This document shows positions 55,036 to 63,841 of a stretch of DNA of 64,000 nucleotides, in pieces. This DNA comes from Solirubrobacterales bacterium. GTDB lineage: Bacteria > Actinomycetota > Thermoleophilia > Solirubrobacterales > Solirubrobacteraceae. The translations under genes were made by a program, and so were the position numbers. The stretch's first letter is position 1; every line of letters starts with the position of its first letter. Location: contig JAFAYV010000025.1 in assembly GCA_019240115.1 (NCBI GenBank), forward strand, positions 1-64,000, written 5' to 3'. Under the pieces are notes generated by a model. It worked only from the letters and a program-made list of their open reading frames with translations, was not told the DNA's origin and did not search any database.

Positions 55036-55061
55036 CAGCGCTACACGAGACTTCGAGGACA
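54982..55061. repeat. dispersed repeat R1, copy 2
   Basis: 75 of 80 positions match 1039-1118. The hairpin (55021-55054) contains the TAG of the reductase gene, and the second conserved piece (GTGCTCGAATGC ... ACTTGCGGACGG) follows at 55082-55112, only 20 bases away rather than 150. Confidence 0.8.
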
Positions 55062-55436
55062 AAGCCCGGCGCCGCCAGGGAGTGCTCGAATGCCGCAGGA
55101 CTTGCGGACGGGGGCACCAGCGGCACGGCGGCACGTGCCGTCACACGGGCGGCGTAGCCGATTCGCGCGTCGGCGCGCTGGTGATGCTCGGTGGCTGACG
55201 GTCGCGGCCGCCGGGCAGCGGTCCGTTTCGAAGTCGGCTGAGCAGCGTTCCGCCCCCGCGTCGCGCCGATCTCGACGGGATGGCTGGCGGCGCCGGACAG
55301 CCGATCAGCGGAGATGGTCAGTCGAACCTCTGATCGTCAACCGAACCTCTGATCGTCAACGGATAACGGGTAGTACACGCACACACCCACCGGTCGGGCT
55401 CGGCGCCGGCCGGCCAACCAACATGGGAGGGGTCAC
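55062..55436. other. intergenic region upstream of the Gly-rich gene
   Basis: No convincing gene. Contains the trailing R1 piece and a perfect 19-base tandem duplication (55323-55341, 55342-55360; CGAACCTCTGATCGTCAAC), followed by an AT-richer stretch GGATAACGGGTAGTACACG that may hold the promoter of the next gene. Confidence 0.5.
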
Positions 55437-55664
55437 ATGACCGGACGGGACGAGTACGAAGATCAGGGCGGCCAGGGCGGCGGCTACGAGGACGACCCCG
55501 GCGGCGGCGGCGGTGGCGGCGGCGGTGGCGGCTATGAGGACGACCCCGGACGCGGCGGCGGCGGTAGCGGCGGCGGCTACGACGACGACCCCGGCGGCGG
55601 TGGTGGCGGCGGCGGCGGCGACGACCCCGGAGGTGGCGGCGGTCAGGGTGGTGAGAACTACTAG
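55437..55664 (+). CDS. Gly-rich acidic repeat protein (75 aa)
   Basis: Starts MTGRDEYEDQGGQ. More than half the residues are Gly; units of GGGYEDDPG / GGGYDDDPG repeat three to four times. No signal peptide, no membrane helix. A good GGAGG lies about 6 bases before the ATG, which supports translation. Could be a flexible, phase-separating or cell-surface filler protein; nothing is known from the sequence alone. Confidence 0.6.
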   Translation: MTGRDEYEDQGGQGGGYEDDPGGGGGGGGGGGYEDDPGRGGGGSGGGYDDDPGGGGGGGGGDDPGGGGGQGGENY

Positions 55665-55794
55665 CCGAGTGCCGAAGCGCTAGTGGCCGTTCCGGCACGT
55701 ACGGGGCCGACCACCGCGGCTCGCCGGGCGACCGGTCTGGCCGCGGCTCGGCTGGACGACCGGTCCGGCCCGAGCCGCCGGCCTGTACCACGCG

Positions 55795-55827
55795 GGCGCC
55801 CGTGCATCGGATCGGTGCGCGGGCGCC
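55795..55827 (-). terminator. hairpin directly after polA
   Basis: GGCGCCCGTGCA and TGCGCGGGCGCC pair with one mismatch around a nine-base loop, ending 1 base from the polA stop. No T-tract. May also serve the Gly-rich gene on the other strand. Confidence 0.5.
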
Positions 55828-55828
55828 G

Positions 55829-58417
55829 TCATTTCGCCGCCAGCCAGTCGGCCCCGATCCCCGCCTCGACGGCGAGGACCGGGTCGAGCTCGTGGGCGGC
55901 CGCCATCTCGCGGATGGCGATCTCCTTGACCGTCTCGGCCTCCTGGGGCGAGGATTCGAACAGCAGCTCGTCGTGGATCTGGAGCACGAGCCGCGCTTGC
56001 AGGCCGGCGTCGCGCAGCGCCTGGTCGCAGCGGACCATCGCCACCTTCATGATGTCGGCCGCGGTGCCCTGGATGACCATGTTGACCGCGAAGCGCTCGC
56101 CCTGCTTGCGCAGCTCCCAGCGTCGCGCGCGCAGCTCGGGCACCTGGCGTCGGCGGCCGAACAGCGTCGAGACGTACCCGTGCTCGGTCCCCTGCTGGAT
56201 CGTCTCCTCGATGAAACGCCGAACCGCCGGAAAGCCCTCCATGTAGCGCTGGATGAACTCGTCGGCCTCGGACTGCGGGATGTCGAGGCGGTCGGCCATG
56301 CCGTAGGCCGACAGGCCGTAGACGATCCCGTAGTTGATCATCTTCGACTTCGAGCGCATGCCGGGGTCGATCTCGCCGGGGGTGACCTCGAACACGCGGC
56401 AGGCGGTCGCGGTGTGCACGTCCTCGCCGCGGCGGAAGATCTCCTTGAGCACCTCCTCGCCGGCGATGTGGGCGAGGATCCGCAGCTCGACCTGCGAGTA
56501 GTCGGCGGAGACGAGCAGGTGGCCGGGCTCGGCGACGAAGCAGGCGCGGATCTCGCGCCCGAGCTCGGTGCGGATCGGGATGTTCTGGAGGTTCGGGTTG
56601 TTCGAGGACAGCCGGCCGGTCGTCGCCGCGGTCTGGTTGAACGTCGTGTGCAAGCGGCTGCGCGCGTCGACGAGCAGCGGGAAGGCGTCGAGGTAGGTCT
56701 GGGCGAGCTTGGTCAGCTCGCGCCAGCGCTCGATCTTGGGCACGATCTCGTGCTCGGAGCGGATCGCCTGCAGCACGCGGGCGTCGGTCGAGTAGCCGGT
56801 CTTGCCGCGGCGCTTGCGCGACAGGCCGAGCTTGCCGAACAGGACCTCCTCGAGCTGCCGCGGGGAGCCGAGCGTGAACTGCTCGCCGGCGAGCTCGTAG
56901 ATCTCGGACTCCAGCCCGTCGGCCTCGAGCTTGACCCGCTCCGAGATGGCCCGCAGCCGCCGGGTGTCGAGCCGGACTCCGGCGAGCTCCATCTCGCGCA
57001 GGATGCGCACGATCGGCAGCTCGACTCCCATCAGCAGCTCGGTCAGGCCCCGGCCGCGGATCTCCTCGCGCTGCCAGGCGGCGAGCGCCTGCGCGAGCCG
57101 CGCGTCGGCGCCGGCGGGATCGTCGACGTCGGTCGCCAGCCCGCGCTCCTCGCACAGCTCGCGGAACGGGTAGGCGCGCCGGGCGGGCTCGAGCAGGTAG
57201 GCGGCGACCTCGGTGTCGTGGGCGAGGCCCGGCGGCACCTCGCCCAGGGACTTGGCGTCGTGGGCGATGACGGGACGCGTCCCGACGGCCTGCACGAGCG
57301 CCTCCGGACGCTCGCACTCGCCGACGAGCACCTCACCGTCGCGCGCGCCGTAGACGCCGAAGCGCCACTGCTGCTCGCCCTCGGCGAACAGCGCGCCCTC
57401 GGGCGCCTCGGGGACGCGGACGGCCACCGACAGCTCGGCGTCACCCGATGCCGCCTGCAGATCGGCGAGCCGCGCCCGGCGGACGGTGGCGGCCAGCGCC
57501 TGCTCGGCGGCGGGGGCCGGCGCCGCGGCGTCGGCGGACCCGAGCGCCTCCTCGAGGCGGCGCAGCGGCTCGCGCAGCTCGAACTCGCGGAAGACCTCGC
57601 GCAGCCGCGAGCGGTCGGGCTCGACGGAGGCGAACCGCGCGACGTCGAGCCCGTCGAGTGGGATGTCGCGCTTGGCGGTCGCCAGGTGCTTGGAGACGCG
57701 CGCGTCGTCGGCGTGCTCGGTCAGGTTCTGCTTGCGCTTGGCGCCCGAGATGTCGTCGATGTGGTCGAGCACCGCCTCGAGCGAGCCGAACCGCTGCAGC
57801 AGGTCGGCGGCGGTCTTGTCGCCGATCCCGGGGACCCCGGGGATGTTGTCCGACGTGTCGCCCTTCAAGCCGATGAAGTCGGGCACGAGCTCGGGCGGGA
57901 TGCCGTAGCGGTCGATGACGCCGTCGCGGTCGTAGACGCGGGTGTCGGTGATCCCGCGCGAGGTCGTCATGATCGAGACCTGCTCGTCGACGAGCTGGTA
58001 GGCGTCGCGGTCGCCGGTGACCACCATGACTTCGATCGGCGGGTCCTGCGCCTTGGCCTGCTCGGCGATCGAGGCGATGACGTCGTCGGCCTCGTAGCCG
58101 TCGACCTGCAGGTTGCGGTAGCCGAAGGCGTCGACGAGCGGCTCGAGATGCGGCCACTGCTCCCGCAGCAGGTCGGGGCGGGTGGAGCGCTGGGCCTTGT
58201 ACTCGGAGTAGACCTCCTTGCGCCCGCTCGACCCCGCGTCCCAGACCACGACGGTCGCCTTGGGCCCGTAGTCGGTGAGGATCTTGACGAGCATCGAGGC
58301 GAAGCCGAAGATCGCATTCGTCGGCACCCCGGTCGAGGTCGCGATCGACTCCGGGAGCGCGAAGAACGCCCGGTAGGCGAGGCTGTTGCCGTCGATCAGG
58401 AAGAGCTCGTCGGCCAT
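55829..58417 (-). CDS. polA: DNA polymerase I
   Basis: 862 residues. 5'-nuclease domain 1-290 (LFLIDGNSLAYRAFFALP, DGYEADDVIASIA, GLKGDTSDNIPGVPGIGDKTA), a reduced 3'-5' exonuclease domain 310-470 without the DxE motif, and polymerase domain with SADYSQVELRILAHI near 640, RSKSKMINYGIVYGLSAYGM near 693 and LQIHDELLFE near 818. Gap filling in excision repair and Okazaki fragments. Predicted leaderless: TACGCT (58427-58432), nine bases before the ATG. Confidence 0.98.
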   Translation of the reverse strand: MADELFLIDGNSLAYRAFFALPESIATSTGVPTNAIFGFASMLVKILTDYGPKATVVVWDAGSSGRKEVYSEYKAQRSTRPDLLREQWPHLEPLVDAFGYRNLQVDGYEADDVIASIAEQAKAQDPPIEVMVVTGDRDAYQLVDEQVSIMTTSRGITDTRVYDRDGVIDRYGIPPELVPDFIGLKGDTSDNIPGVPGIGDKTAADLLQRFGSLEAVLDHIDDISGAKRKQNLTEHADDARVSKHLATAKRDIPLDGLDVARFASVEPDRSRLREVFREFELREPLRRLEEALGSADAAAPAPAAEQALAATVRRARLADLQAASGDAELSVAVRVPEAPEGALFAEGEQQWRFGVYGARDGEVLVGECERPEALVQAVGTRPVIAHDAKSLGEVPPGLAHDTEVAAYLLEPARRAYPFRELCEERGLATDVDDPAGADARLAQALAAWQREEIRGRGLTELLMGVELPIVRILREMELAGVRLDTRRLRAISERVKLEADGLESEIYELAGEQFTLGSPRQLEEVLFGKLGLSRKRRGKTGYSTDARVLQAIRSEHEIVPKIERWRELTKLAQTYLDAFPLLVDARSRLHTTFNQTAATTGRLSSNNPNLQNIPIRTELGREIRACFVAEPGHLLVSADYSQVELRILAHIAGEEVLKEIFRRGEDVHTATACRVFEVTPGEIDPGMRSKSKMINYGIVYGLSAYGMADRLDIPQSEADEFIQRYMEGFPAVRRFIEETIQQGTEHGYVSTLFGRRRQVPELRARRWELRKQGERFAVNMVIQGTAADIMKVAMVRCDQALRDAGLQARLVLQIHDELLFESSPQEAETVKEIAIREMAAAHELDPVLAVEAGIGADWLAAK

Positions 58418-58638
58418 CGTCCGCTGAGCGTATCTCGCGCCGGCGGGGCGTCGGGACCCGTGTGGCGAAAGTGCAACGAGGGGGGTGCGACGGGGGCGGC
58501 CGAGAGCTCTGCTGGGAGATGACGCAACCAATCGACCGACCCTCGGGCGCCGCACCCCGCCTCGGCGGCGAGCATCCGGACGCCGGATGCGAACCACCCC
58601 ACCTCGTCAGGGTGCTCGGGGTTCGGCGGCTTGTCCGC
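58418..58638. promoter_or_regulatory. divergent region with 8-bp-arm palindrome
   Basis: Between polA and the AbiEi-like gene. GCATCCGG-ACG-CCGGATGC at 58572-58590 is a perfect 8-base inverted repeat with a three-base centre, suitable for an autoregulator with a winged-helix domain. An upstream ATG at 58519 is in frame with the following gene. Confidence 0.45.
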
Positions 58639-59574
58639 GTGCAGGGCACGCTGCACCAGCGGATCGCGTCGGTGGCCTCGATGCAGCGCGGCTGCATCGC
58701 TCGTCACCAGCTCCTCGGGCTCGGGATCGGGGCCGCCACGATCACCCGCCTCATCGAGCGCGGAAGCCTGCATCGGCTCCGCCGCGGCGTCTACGCCGTC
58801 GGCCACCGCGCCCGCGCGCCGCTGCGCGACGAGACCGTGGCCCTGCTCGCGGTCCCCCGCGCCCGGGCGATCAGCCACGCCTCGGCCGCAGGGATCTGGG
58901 GCCTGCACCTCCCCGGCTCGCGCGACCGGCGCATTCACCTCCTGCTCGACGGCGACGCCCCGGTCAGCCGCCCCGGCCTGTGCGCGCATCGCAGCCGGCT
59001 CGTGCCCGACCGCGACCTGCGCACGCGTCAGAGCCTGCCGGTGACCTCGGTCGCGTGGACGCTGATCCACCTGGCGGAGTCGATCGCCGACGCGCCGCTC
59101 GAGCGCGTGATCAGCGACGCGCTGCGCTCACGCCTCGTCGGCGAGACCGAGCTTGCCGAGGTCGCCTCCCGGGCGCCCGGCCTCCGGGGGGCCGCACGCG
59201 TGCGCGCGGCGCTCGCCGACGACGCCGCCCCGGCGCTGACCCGGTCCGACGGCGAGATCCGGATGCTCGAGCTCGTCCGCGCCGCCGAGCTCCCGCCGCC
59301 CCGGCTCAACGTGCCCCTCGAGGGGTTCGAGGTCGACTTCCACTGGCCCGAGCATCGGCTCGTCGTCGAGGTCGACAGCGTCGCCTTCCACACCGACCGC
59401 TGGGCCTACGAGCGCGACCGGCGCAAGGACGCCGCGCTGCGCGCTGCCGGCCTGACCGTCATCCGGATCACCTGGCGGCAGCTGAAGGAGCGACCGATGG
59501 TCGTCGTCGCCCAGCTCGCCGCCGCGCTGGCCTGGGCCACGTCCGGCCTCGCCGCCGCCCCCACCCGCCGCTGA
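58639..59574 (+). CDS. AbiEi-type antitoxin domain fused to DUF559 nuclease-like domain
   Basis: 311 residues from a GTG. N-terminal winged helix of AbiEi type (GCIARHQLLGLGIGAATITRL near 16, then LRRGVYAVGHR near 45). C-terminal DUF559/VSR-like domain about 215-300: VDFHWPEHRLVVEVDSVAFH with the PD-(D/E)xK-like D...E-x-D, then ERDRRKDAALRAAGLTVIR. No AbiEii toxin gene adjoins it. Family members are common in actinobacteria; activity unproven. Alternative starts: 58519 (ATG), 58612 (GTG). Confidence 0.78.
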   Translation: MQGTLHQRIASVASMQRGCIARHQLLGLGIGAATITRLIERGSLHRLRRGVYAVGHRARAPLRDETVALLAVPRARAISHASAAGIWGLHLPGSRDRRIHLLLDGDAPVSRPGLCAHRSRLVPDRDLRTRQSLPVTSVAWTLIHLAESIADAPLERVISDALRSRLVGETELAEVASRAPGLRGAARVRAALADDAAPALTRSDGEIRMLELVRAAELPPPRLNVPLEGFEVDFHWPEHRLVVEVDSVAFHTDRWAYERDRRKDAALRAAGLTVIRITWRQLKERPMVVVAQLAAALAWATSGLAAAPTRR

Positions 59575-59580
59575 GATGCC

Positions 59581-59976
59581 TCAGTCGGCCGGCGTCGACC
59601 CCGCCTCGGCGGGCGGGCCCTCGCTGGCCGCCCCCGCGGGCGGGCCCTCGGAGTCCGCGCCCGCGGGCGGGCCCTCGCTGGCCGCCCCCGCGGGCCGGCC
59701 CTCGCTGGCCGCCCCCGCGGGCGGGCCCTCGGAGTCCGCCTCGCCGCCGGCGCGCCGGCGCGGCAGCACCCCCTCCTCCCTCCATGCCGACCCCGGCCGT
59801 CCCGGGAGCAGGCAGACGAGAAGAAACCCGACGAGGCTGAGGATCAGCCCGAAGGTCAGCCCGACGCGCTCGCCGTAGCCCTTGCGGTCCGACATCCAGG
59901 CGGCCCCGGCGGCGGCGAGCAGCCACACGAACAGGAGGTAGAGGGCGGTGGCGCCGAGGGTGGCGACGACGAGCAC
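59581..59976 (-). CDS. small membrane protein with nonapeptide-repeat tail (131 aa)
   Basis: Two membrane helices (about 4-27, ATLGATALYLLFVWLLAAAG; 38-57, VGLTFGLILSLVGFLLVCLL) and a cytoplasmic tail of five SEGPPAGAA-type nonapeptides encoded by a 27-base minisatellite (59600-59740). GTG start 6 bases after livF, so last gene of the liv operon. Not a known Liv component; function unknown. Confidence 0.7.
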   Translation of the reverse strand: MLVVATLGATALYLLFVWLLAAAGAAWMSDRKGYGERVGLTFGLILSLVGFLLVCLLPGRPGSAWREEGVLPRRRAGGEADSEGPPAGAASEGRPAGAASEGPPAGADSEGPPAGAASEGPPAEAGSTPAD

Positions 59977-59982
59977 GCGGCG

Positions 59983-60690
59983 TCAGGTCCCAAGGTAGGC
60001 GCGCTGGACCTCAGGGTCGTCGCGCAGCTGGGCGGAGGTGTCGGCGAGCACGACGCGGCCGGTCTCGAGCACATAGCCGCGACGGGAGACCTCGAGCGCG
60101 TAGTTGGCGTTCTGCTCGACGAGGAGGATCGTCACCCCGGCGCGGTTGATCTCGCCGATCGTCTCGTAGATCCGCTGGACGAGGATCGGTGCGATCCCCA
60201 TCGAGGGCTCGTCGAGCATGAGCAGCCGCGGCCGGGCCATGAGCGCACGGCCGATCGCGAGCATCTGCTGCTCGCCGCCGGACATCGTCCCCGCCTTCTG
60301 CTTCTCGCGCTCGCGCAGGCGCGGGAAGAGCGTGAACACCCGCTCCATGTCGGCGCTCACCTCGGCGCCGCGGCGGTGATGCGCGCCGAGGTCGAGGTTC
60401 TCGCGCACGGTCATGCGCGGGAAGCAGTGGCGGCCCTCGGGGGCGAGCGCGATCCCATGGCCGGGGATCCGGTGGGCGGGGACGCGGGTGATGTCGGCCC
60501 CGGCGAAGCGGATCCGGCCGCTGCTGGCCGGCGTCAGGCCCGAGATCGAGCGCAGGGTCGTCGACTTCCCGGCGCCGTTGGAGCCGATCAGGGTCACCAC
60601 CTCCCCCTCCTGCACCTCGAGCGAGACCCCCTTCAGCGCCTCGATCGAGCCGTAGTGGGAGTGGATCCCGTCGACCTCGAGGAGGGCCAC
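59983..60690 (-). CDS. livF: branched-chain amino-acid ABC transporter ATPase LivF
   Basis: 235 residues. Walker A GSNGAGKSTTLRS near 37-49, signature MSGGEQQMLAIGRAL near 139, Walker B LLMLDEPSMG near 159 and the switch His replaced by VEQN near 191 as usual in LivF. Powers uptake with LivG. No gap after livG: its ATG follows the livG stop directly. Confidence 0.93.
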   Translation of the reverse strand: MALLEVDGIHSHYGSIEALKGVSLEVQEGEVVTLIGSNGAGKSTTLRSISGLTPASSGRIRFAGADITRVPAHRIPGHGIALAPEGRHCFPRMTVRENLDLGAHHRRGAEVSADMERVFTLFPRLREREKQKAGTMSGGEQQMLAIGRALMARPRLLMLDEPSMGIAPILVQRIYETIGEINRAGVTILLVEQNANYALEVSRRGYVLETGRVVLADTSAQLRDDPEVQRAYLGT

Positions 60691-61509
60691 CTAGTCCTGC
60701 TTTCCCAGGTAGGCCTCGATCACCCGCGGGTTCTCGCGCACCGCGGCGGCCGAGCCCTCGGCGATCTTCTCGCCGTGGTCGAGGACCCAGACGTGCTCGG
60801 AGACCCCCATCACGACCCTCATGTCGTGCTCGATGAGCAGGATGGTCAGGCCGAGGTCGTCGCGGAGCTTGCGCATGAAGGCGGTCAGCTGCGCGGACTC
60901 CTGGGGGTTCATACCGGCGGTCGGCTCGTCGAGGAGGAGCATCGTCGGGTCCGAGGCGAGCGCCCGGGCGATCTCGACCCGGCGCTGGTCGCCGTAGGAC
61001 AGCTGCGTCGACAGCTGGTCGACGGCGCCGGGGGCCAGCCCGACGTAGGTCAAGAGCTCCCGGGCGCGCTCGCGAGCGTCGCGCTCCTCGCGAGCGATCC
61101 ACGGCGGCCTGAAGATCGATCCGAACAGTCCGGCGCGCATCCGCGCGTGACGGCCGATGAGCACGTTCTCCAGGGCGGTCATCGCGCCGAACAAGCGGAT
61201 GTTCTGAAAGGTGCGCGCCACCCCCATCCCGGTGATGCGATCAGGCCGGGCCCGGCTGATATCCCGCTCGCCGAGCAGGATGCGGCCCGCGGTGGGCTTG
61301 TAGAGGCCGGTCAGCATGTTGAACAGCGTCGTCTTGCCGGCGCCGTTGGGCCCGATCAGCGACACGATCGCGCGGCTGGGCACCCGCAGCGAGACGTCGT
61401 CGACGGCGACCAGGCCGCCGAACTCCTTGGTCACGTGGTCGACCGCCATCGCGGGAGCCGGTCCCGCCCACCCCGCCGGGGCCGCCTGCGCCGAGGCCCC
61501 GACGCTCAC
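60691..61509 (-). CDS. livG: branched-chain amino-acid ABC transporter ATPase LivG
   Basis: 272 residues. MAVDHVTKEFGGLVAVDDVSL near 19, Walker A GPNGAGKTTLFNML near 50, VARTFQNIRLFG near 93, signature LSYGDQRRVEIARAL near 165 and Walker B MLLLDEPTAGMN near 185. GTG start overlaps the livM stop (GTGA). Confidence 0.93.
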   Translation of the reverse strand: MSVGASAQAAPAGWAGPAPAMAVDHVTKEFGGLVAVDDVSLRVPSRAIVSLIGPNGAGKTTLFNMLTGLYKPTAGRILLGERDISRARPDRITGMGVARTFQNIRLFGAMTALENVLIGRHARMRAGLFGSIFRPPWIAREERDARERARELLTYVGLAPGAVDQLSTQLSYGDQRRVEIARALASDPTMLLLDEPTAGMNPQESAQLTAFMRKLRDDLGLTILLIEHDMRVVMGVSEHVWVLDHGEKIAEGSAAAVRENPRVIEAYLGKQD

Positions 61510-62684
61510 GGCACCGTGCTCTCCACGAGCTGCGCGTCCTCGGCGGCGATCTCGGCGGTCATCTCCATCCGGCGCCGTCGCTCGGGGATGAGCCCCTGCG
61601 GGCGCAGCACCATCACGAGCACGAGCAGGAACCCGAAGATCCCGTACTCGATCGTCGTCGTCGAGAAGTTCAGGCCGAGCTTGGAGGGCAGGTCGTTGAG
61701 CACGTCGGGGATCAGGTAGTTGTTGATGTAGCCGAGCAGCAGCCCGCCGACGACCGCCCCCCAGATCGAGCCCAGTCCGCCGATGATGACCATGGCGAGG
61801 ATGAAGATCGAGAAGCCGAACTGGAACTGCCCGGCGTTGACCTCGGTGTAGTAGGTCCCCAGAAAGGCGCCCGACATGCCGCCGAACATCGCGCCGATCG
61901 CGTAGGCGGAGAGCTTGGTGCGCACCGACGGGATGCCCATCGAGACGGCGGCGACCTCGTCCTCGCGCAGCGCCACCCAGGCGCGCCCGAGTCGCGAGTC
62001 GCGCAGGCGCAGGTTGACGAACAGCACGACGAACAGGATCGCCAGGATGAGCCAGTACCAGGGTCTGAGATCGAGCAGGTTGAACTGCCCGATGCCCGGG
62101 AAGGAGGGTGAGTCGACGGCGCTGATGCCGAGGTTGCCCGCGGTCAGCGTCATCCCCCCGCCGACGTGGACGCTCTGTCCGTTGACCGCGACCCGGTCGA
62201 TGATCTCCCCGAAGGCGAGGGTGACGATGGCGATGTAGTCGCCGCGCAGGCGCAGCGTCGGGAGCCCGATCAGCATGCCGGCGATCGCGCAGATGGCGGC
62301 GGCGGCGATGAGGATGAGCACGAAGTTCAGATGGACGCCGATCTCGGTGGCGGCGACCCCCGAGACCCCGACGTGGACGTGCGCCTGGAAGAAGAAGCTC
62401 GAGCCAAACCAGCCGAGCGCGTAGGCGCCGAGCGCGTAGAACGCGACGTAGCCGAGGTCGAGCAGGCCGGCGAAGCCGACGACGACGTTGAGCCCCAGCG
62501 ACATCACCGCGAAGGCCACGGCGATGATCGTCGCGTTCATGAACCCGCTGTTCTGCGAGAAGAAGAACGGCAGCACGATCCCGATGAAGATCGCCGTGGC
62601 CGCCAGGCCCCGCGACCACCAGGGCGGCAGCCGGGCGCCGATCGCCTCGCGCCACTCCCGCAGCTGCGCCGCCAGCTCGCTCAT
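61506..62684 (-). CDS. livM: branched-chain amino-acid ABC transporter permease LivM
   Basis: 392 residues, about 9-10 membrane helices; GLNVVVGFAGLLDLGYVAFYALGAY near 64, the conserved LivM motif, and LRLRGDYIAIVTLAFGEI near 147. The ATG overlaps the livH stop (ATGA). The longer open frame upstream runs through livH and is not used. Confidence 0.93.
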   Translation of the reverse strand: MSELAAQLREWREAIGARLPPWWSRGLAATAIFIGIVLPFFFSQNSGFMNATIIAVAFAVMSLGLNVVVGFAGLLDLGYVAFYALGAYALGWFGSSFFFQAHVHVGVSGVAATEIGVHLNFVLILIAAAAICAIAGMLIGLPTLRLRGDYIAIVTLAFGEIIDRVAVNGQSVHVGGGMTLTAGNLGISAVDSPSFPGIGQFNLLDLRPWYWLILAILFVVLFVNLRLRDSRLGRAWVALREDEVAAVSMGIPSVRTKLSAYAIGAMFGGMSGAFLGTYYTEVNAGQFQFGFSIFILAMVIIGGLGSIWGAVVGGLLLGYINNYLIPDVLNDLPSKLGLNFSTTTIEYGIFGFLLVLVMVLRPQGLIPERRRRMEMTAEIAAEDAQLVESTVP

Positions 62685-63793
62685 CCGGCCTCGCGCGTCT
62701 CCTCGCCGAGCAGCCCGCGGGGGCGCAGGATCATGATCACGATGAGGTAGCCGAACACGACCGCCTCGGTCCACTGCGGGCCCATGCGCGAGTCCGACAG
62801 CGACTGGATGACACCGATGATCAGCCCGCCGAGGACGGCGCCGCGGACGTTGCCGATACCGCCCATGACGGCCGCCGTGAACGCGATCAGTCCCGCCTCG
62901 AAGCCCTGGAAGTACCAGATGTTCGTCTCGTAGAGGGCGTAGACGAGGCCGGCCGCGCCGGCGAGCATCCCGCCGAGCAGGAAGGTCAGCGAGATCGTCC
63001 GGTTGACGTCGATGCCCATCAGCCGCGCCGCCTCGGGGTCCTGCGCGGTCGCGCGCATCGCCCGGCCCGGACGGGTGTTCGTGATGAACCAGGCGAGCCC
63101 GAGGACGAGCGGGATCATGACGAGGAGCGCCAGCAGATACCCGCGCTGGATCGGCACTCCGGAGATGGTGAACACCGTCTGGCTCTGGTGGACGAGGTCG
63201 TTGACGCCCTGGGGCGAGCCGCCGAGCCACAGCAGCCCCACGTTCTGCAGGATGAACGAGAAGCCGACGGCGGTGATGAGCGGGGCGAGCTTCGGCGCCC
63301 CGCGCAGCGGGCGGTAGGCGACGCGCTCGATGAGCACGTTCAGCGAGCCGCAGACGAGCATCGAGACGATGAGCGTCGCGATCAGCCCGACGACGAGCCC
63401 GAGCGGGCCGGTCGCCAGCCCAAGGCCGAGCGTCCCCCAGAAGCCCGCGGCGGTGAACGAGCCGATCATGAACACGTCGCCGTGGGCGAAGTTGATCAGC
63501 TCGATGATCCCGTACACGAGCGTGTACCCGATCGCGATCAGCGCCCAGATCGTCCCGTTCGAGATCCCCTGGACGAGGTTGTTGCCGAGGTAGGTGAGGT
63601 CGTGACTCACGGTGGCGTGCCCGTGGGCGTAGCCGCCGTAGCCCGTCGTCAGGTCGTGGATGGCGTACACGACCGGCAGCGCGAGCAGCGCCACCAGGAG
63701 GCCCCACCGTCCGAATGCCCGCCGGACCGGCGCCAGCGCGTCGTTCAGGCGCGCGAGCGCGGGGGCACGGGGGGCGAGTGAACCGGCTTCCAA
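62681..63793 (-). CDS. livH: branched-chain amino-acid ABC transporter permease LivH
   Basis: 370 residues from a TTG. NGTIWALIAIGYTLVYGII near 78, LINFAHGDVFMIGSF near 98 (LivH signature), GVDVNRTISLTFLLGGMLAG-type segment near 245. N-terminal 65 residues, with an extra helix (WGLLVALLALPVVYAI), are longer than usual LivH. The frame is open upstream into a partial livH copy, so the start is uncertain. No periplasmic binding protein gene is in the window; it may lie beyond the right edge. Confidence 0.85.
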   Translation of the reverse strand: MEAGSLAPRAPALARLNDALAPVRRAFGRWGLLVALLALPVVYAIHDLTTGYGGYAHGHATVSHDLTYLGNNLVQGISNGTIWALIAIGYTLVYGIIELINFAHGDVFMIGSFTAAGFWGTLGLGLATGPLGLVVGLIATLIVSMLVCGSLNVLIERVAYRPLRGAPKLAPLITAVGFSFILQNVGLLWLGGSPQGVNDLVHQSQTVFTISGVPIQRGYLLALLVMIPLVLGLAWFITNTRPGRAMRATAQDPEAARLMGIDVNRTISLTFLLGGMLAGAAGLVYALYETNIWYFQGFEAGLIAFTAAVMGGIGNVRGAVLGGLIIGVIQSLSDSRMGPQWTEAVVFGYLIVIMILRPRGLLGEETREAG

Positions 63794-63841
63794 GTGATGA
63801 TCCTGGCCGACCGTCCGGGGCGGGCACGGAGCCCGGAGGCG

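Noticed and set aside
55683-56246. plus-strand frames antisense to polA
   Set aside because: Low-complexity shadows of the polymerase domain.
58396-59070. 224-codon minus-strand frame upstream of polA
   Set aside because: Antisense to the AbiEi gene; the polA start with its -10 box lies inside it.
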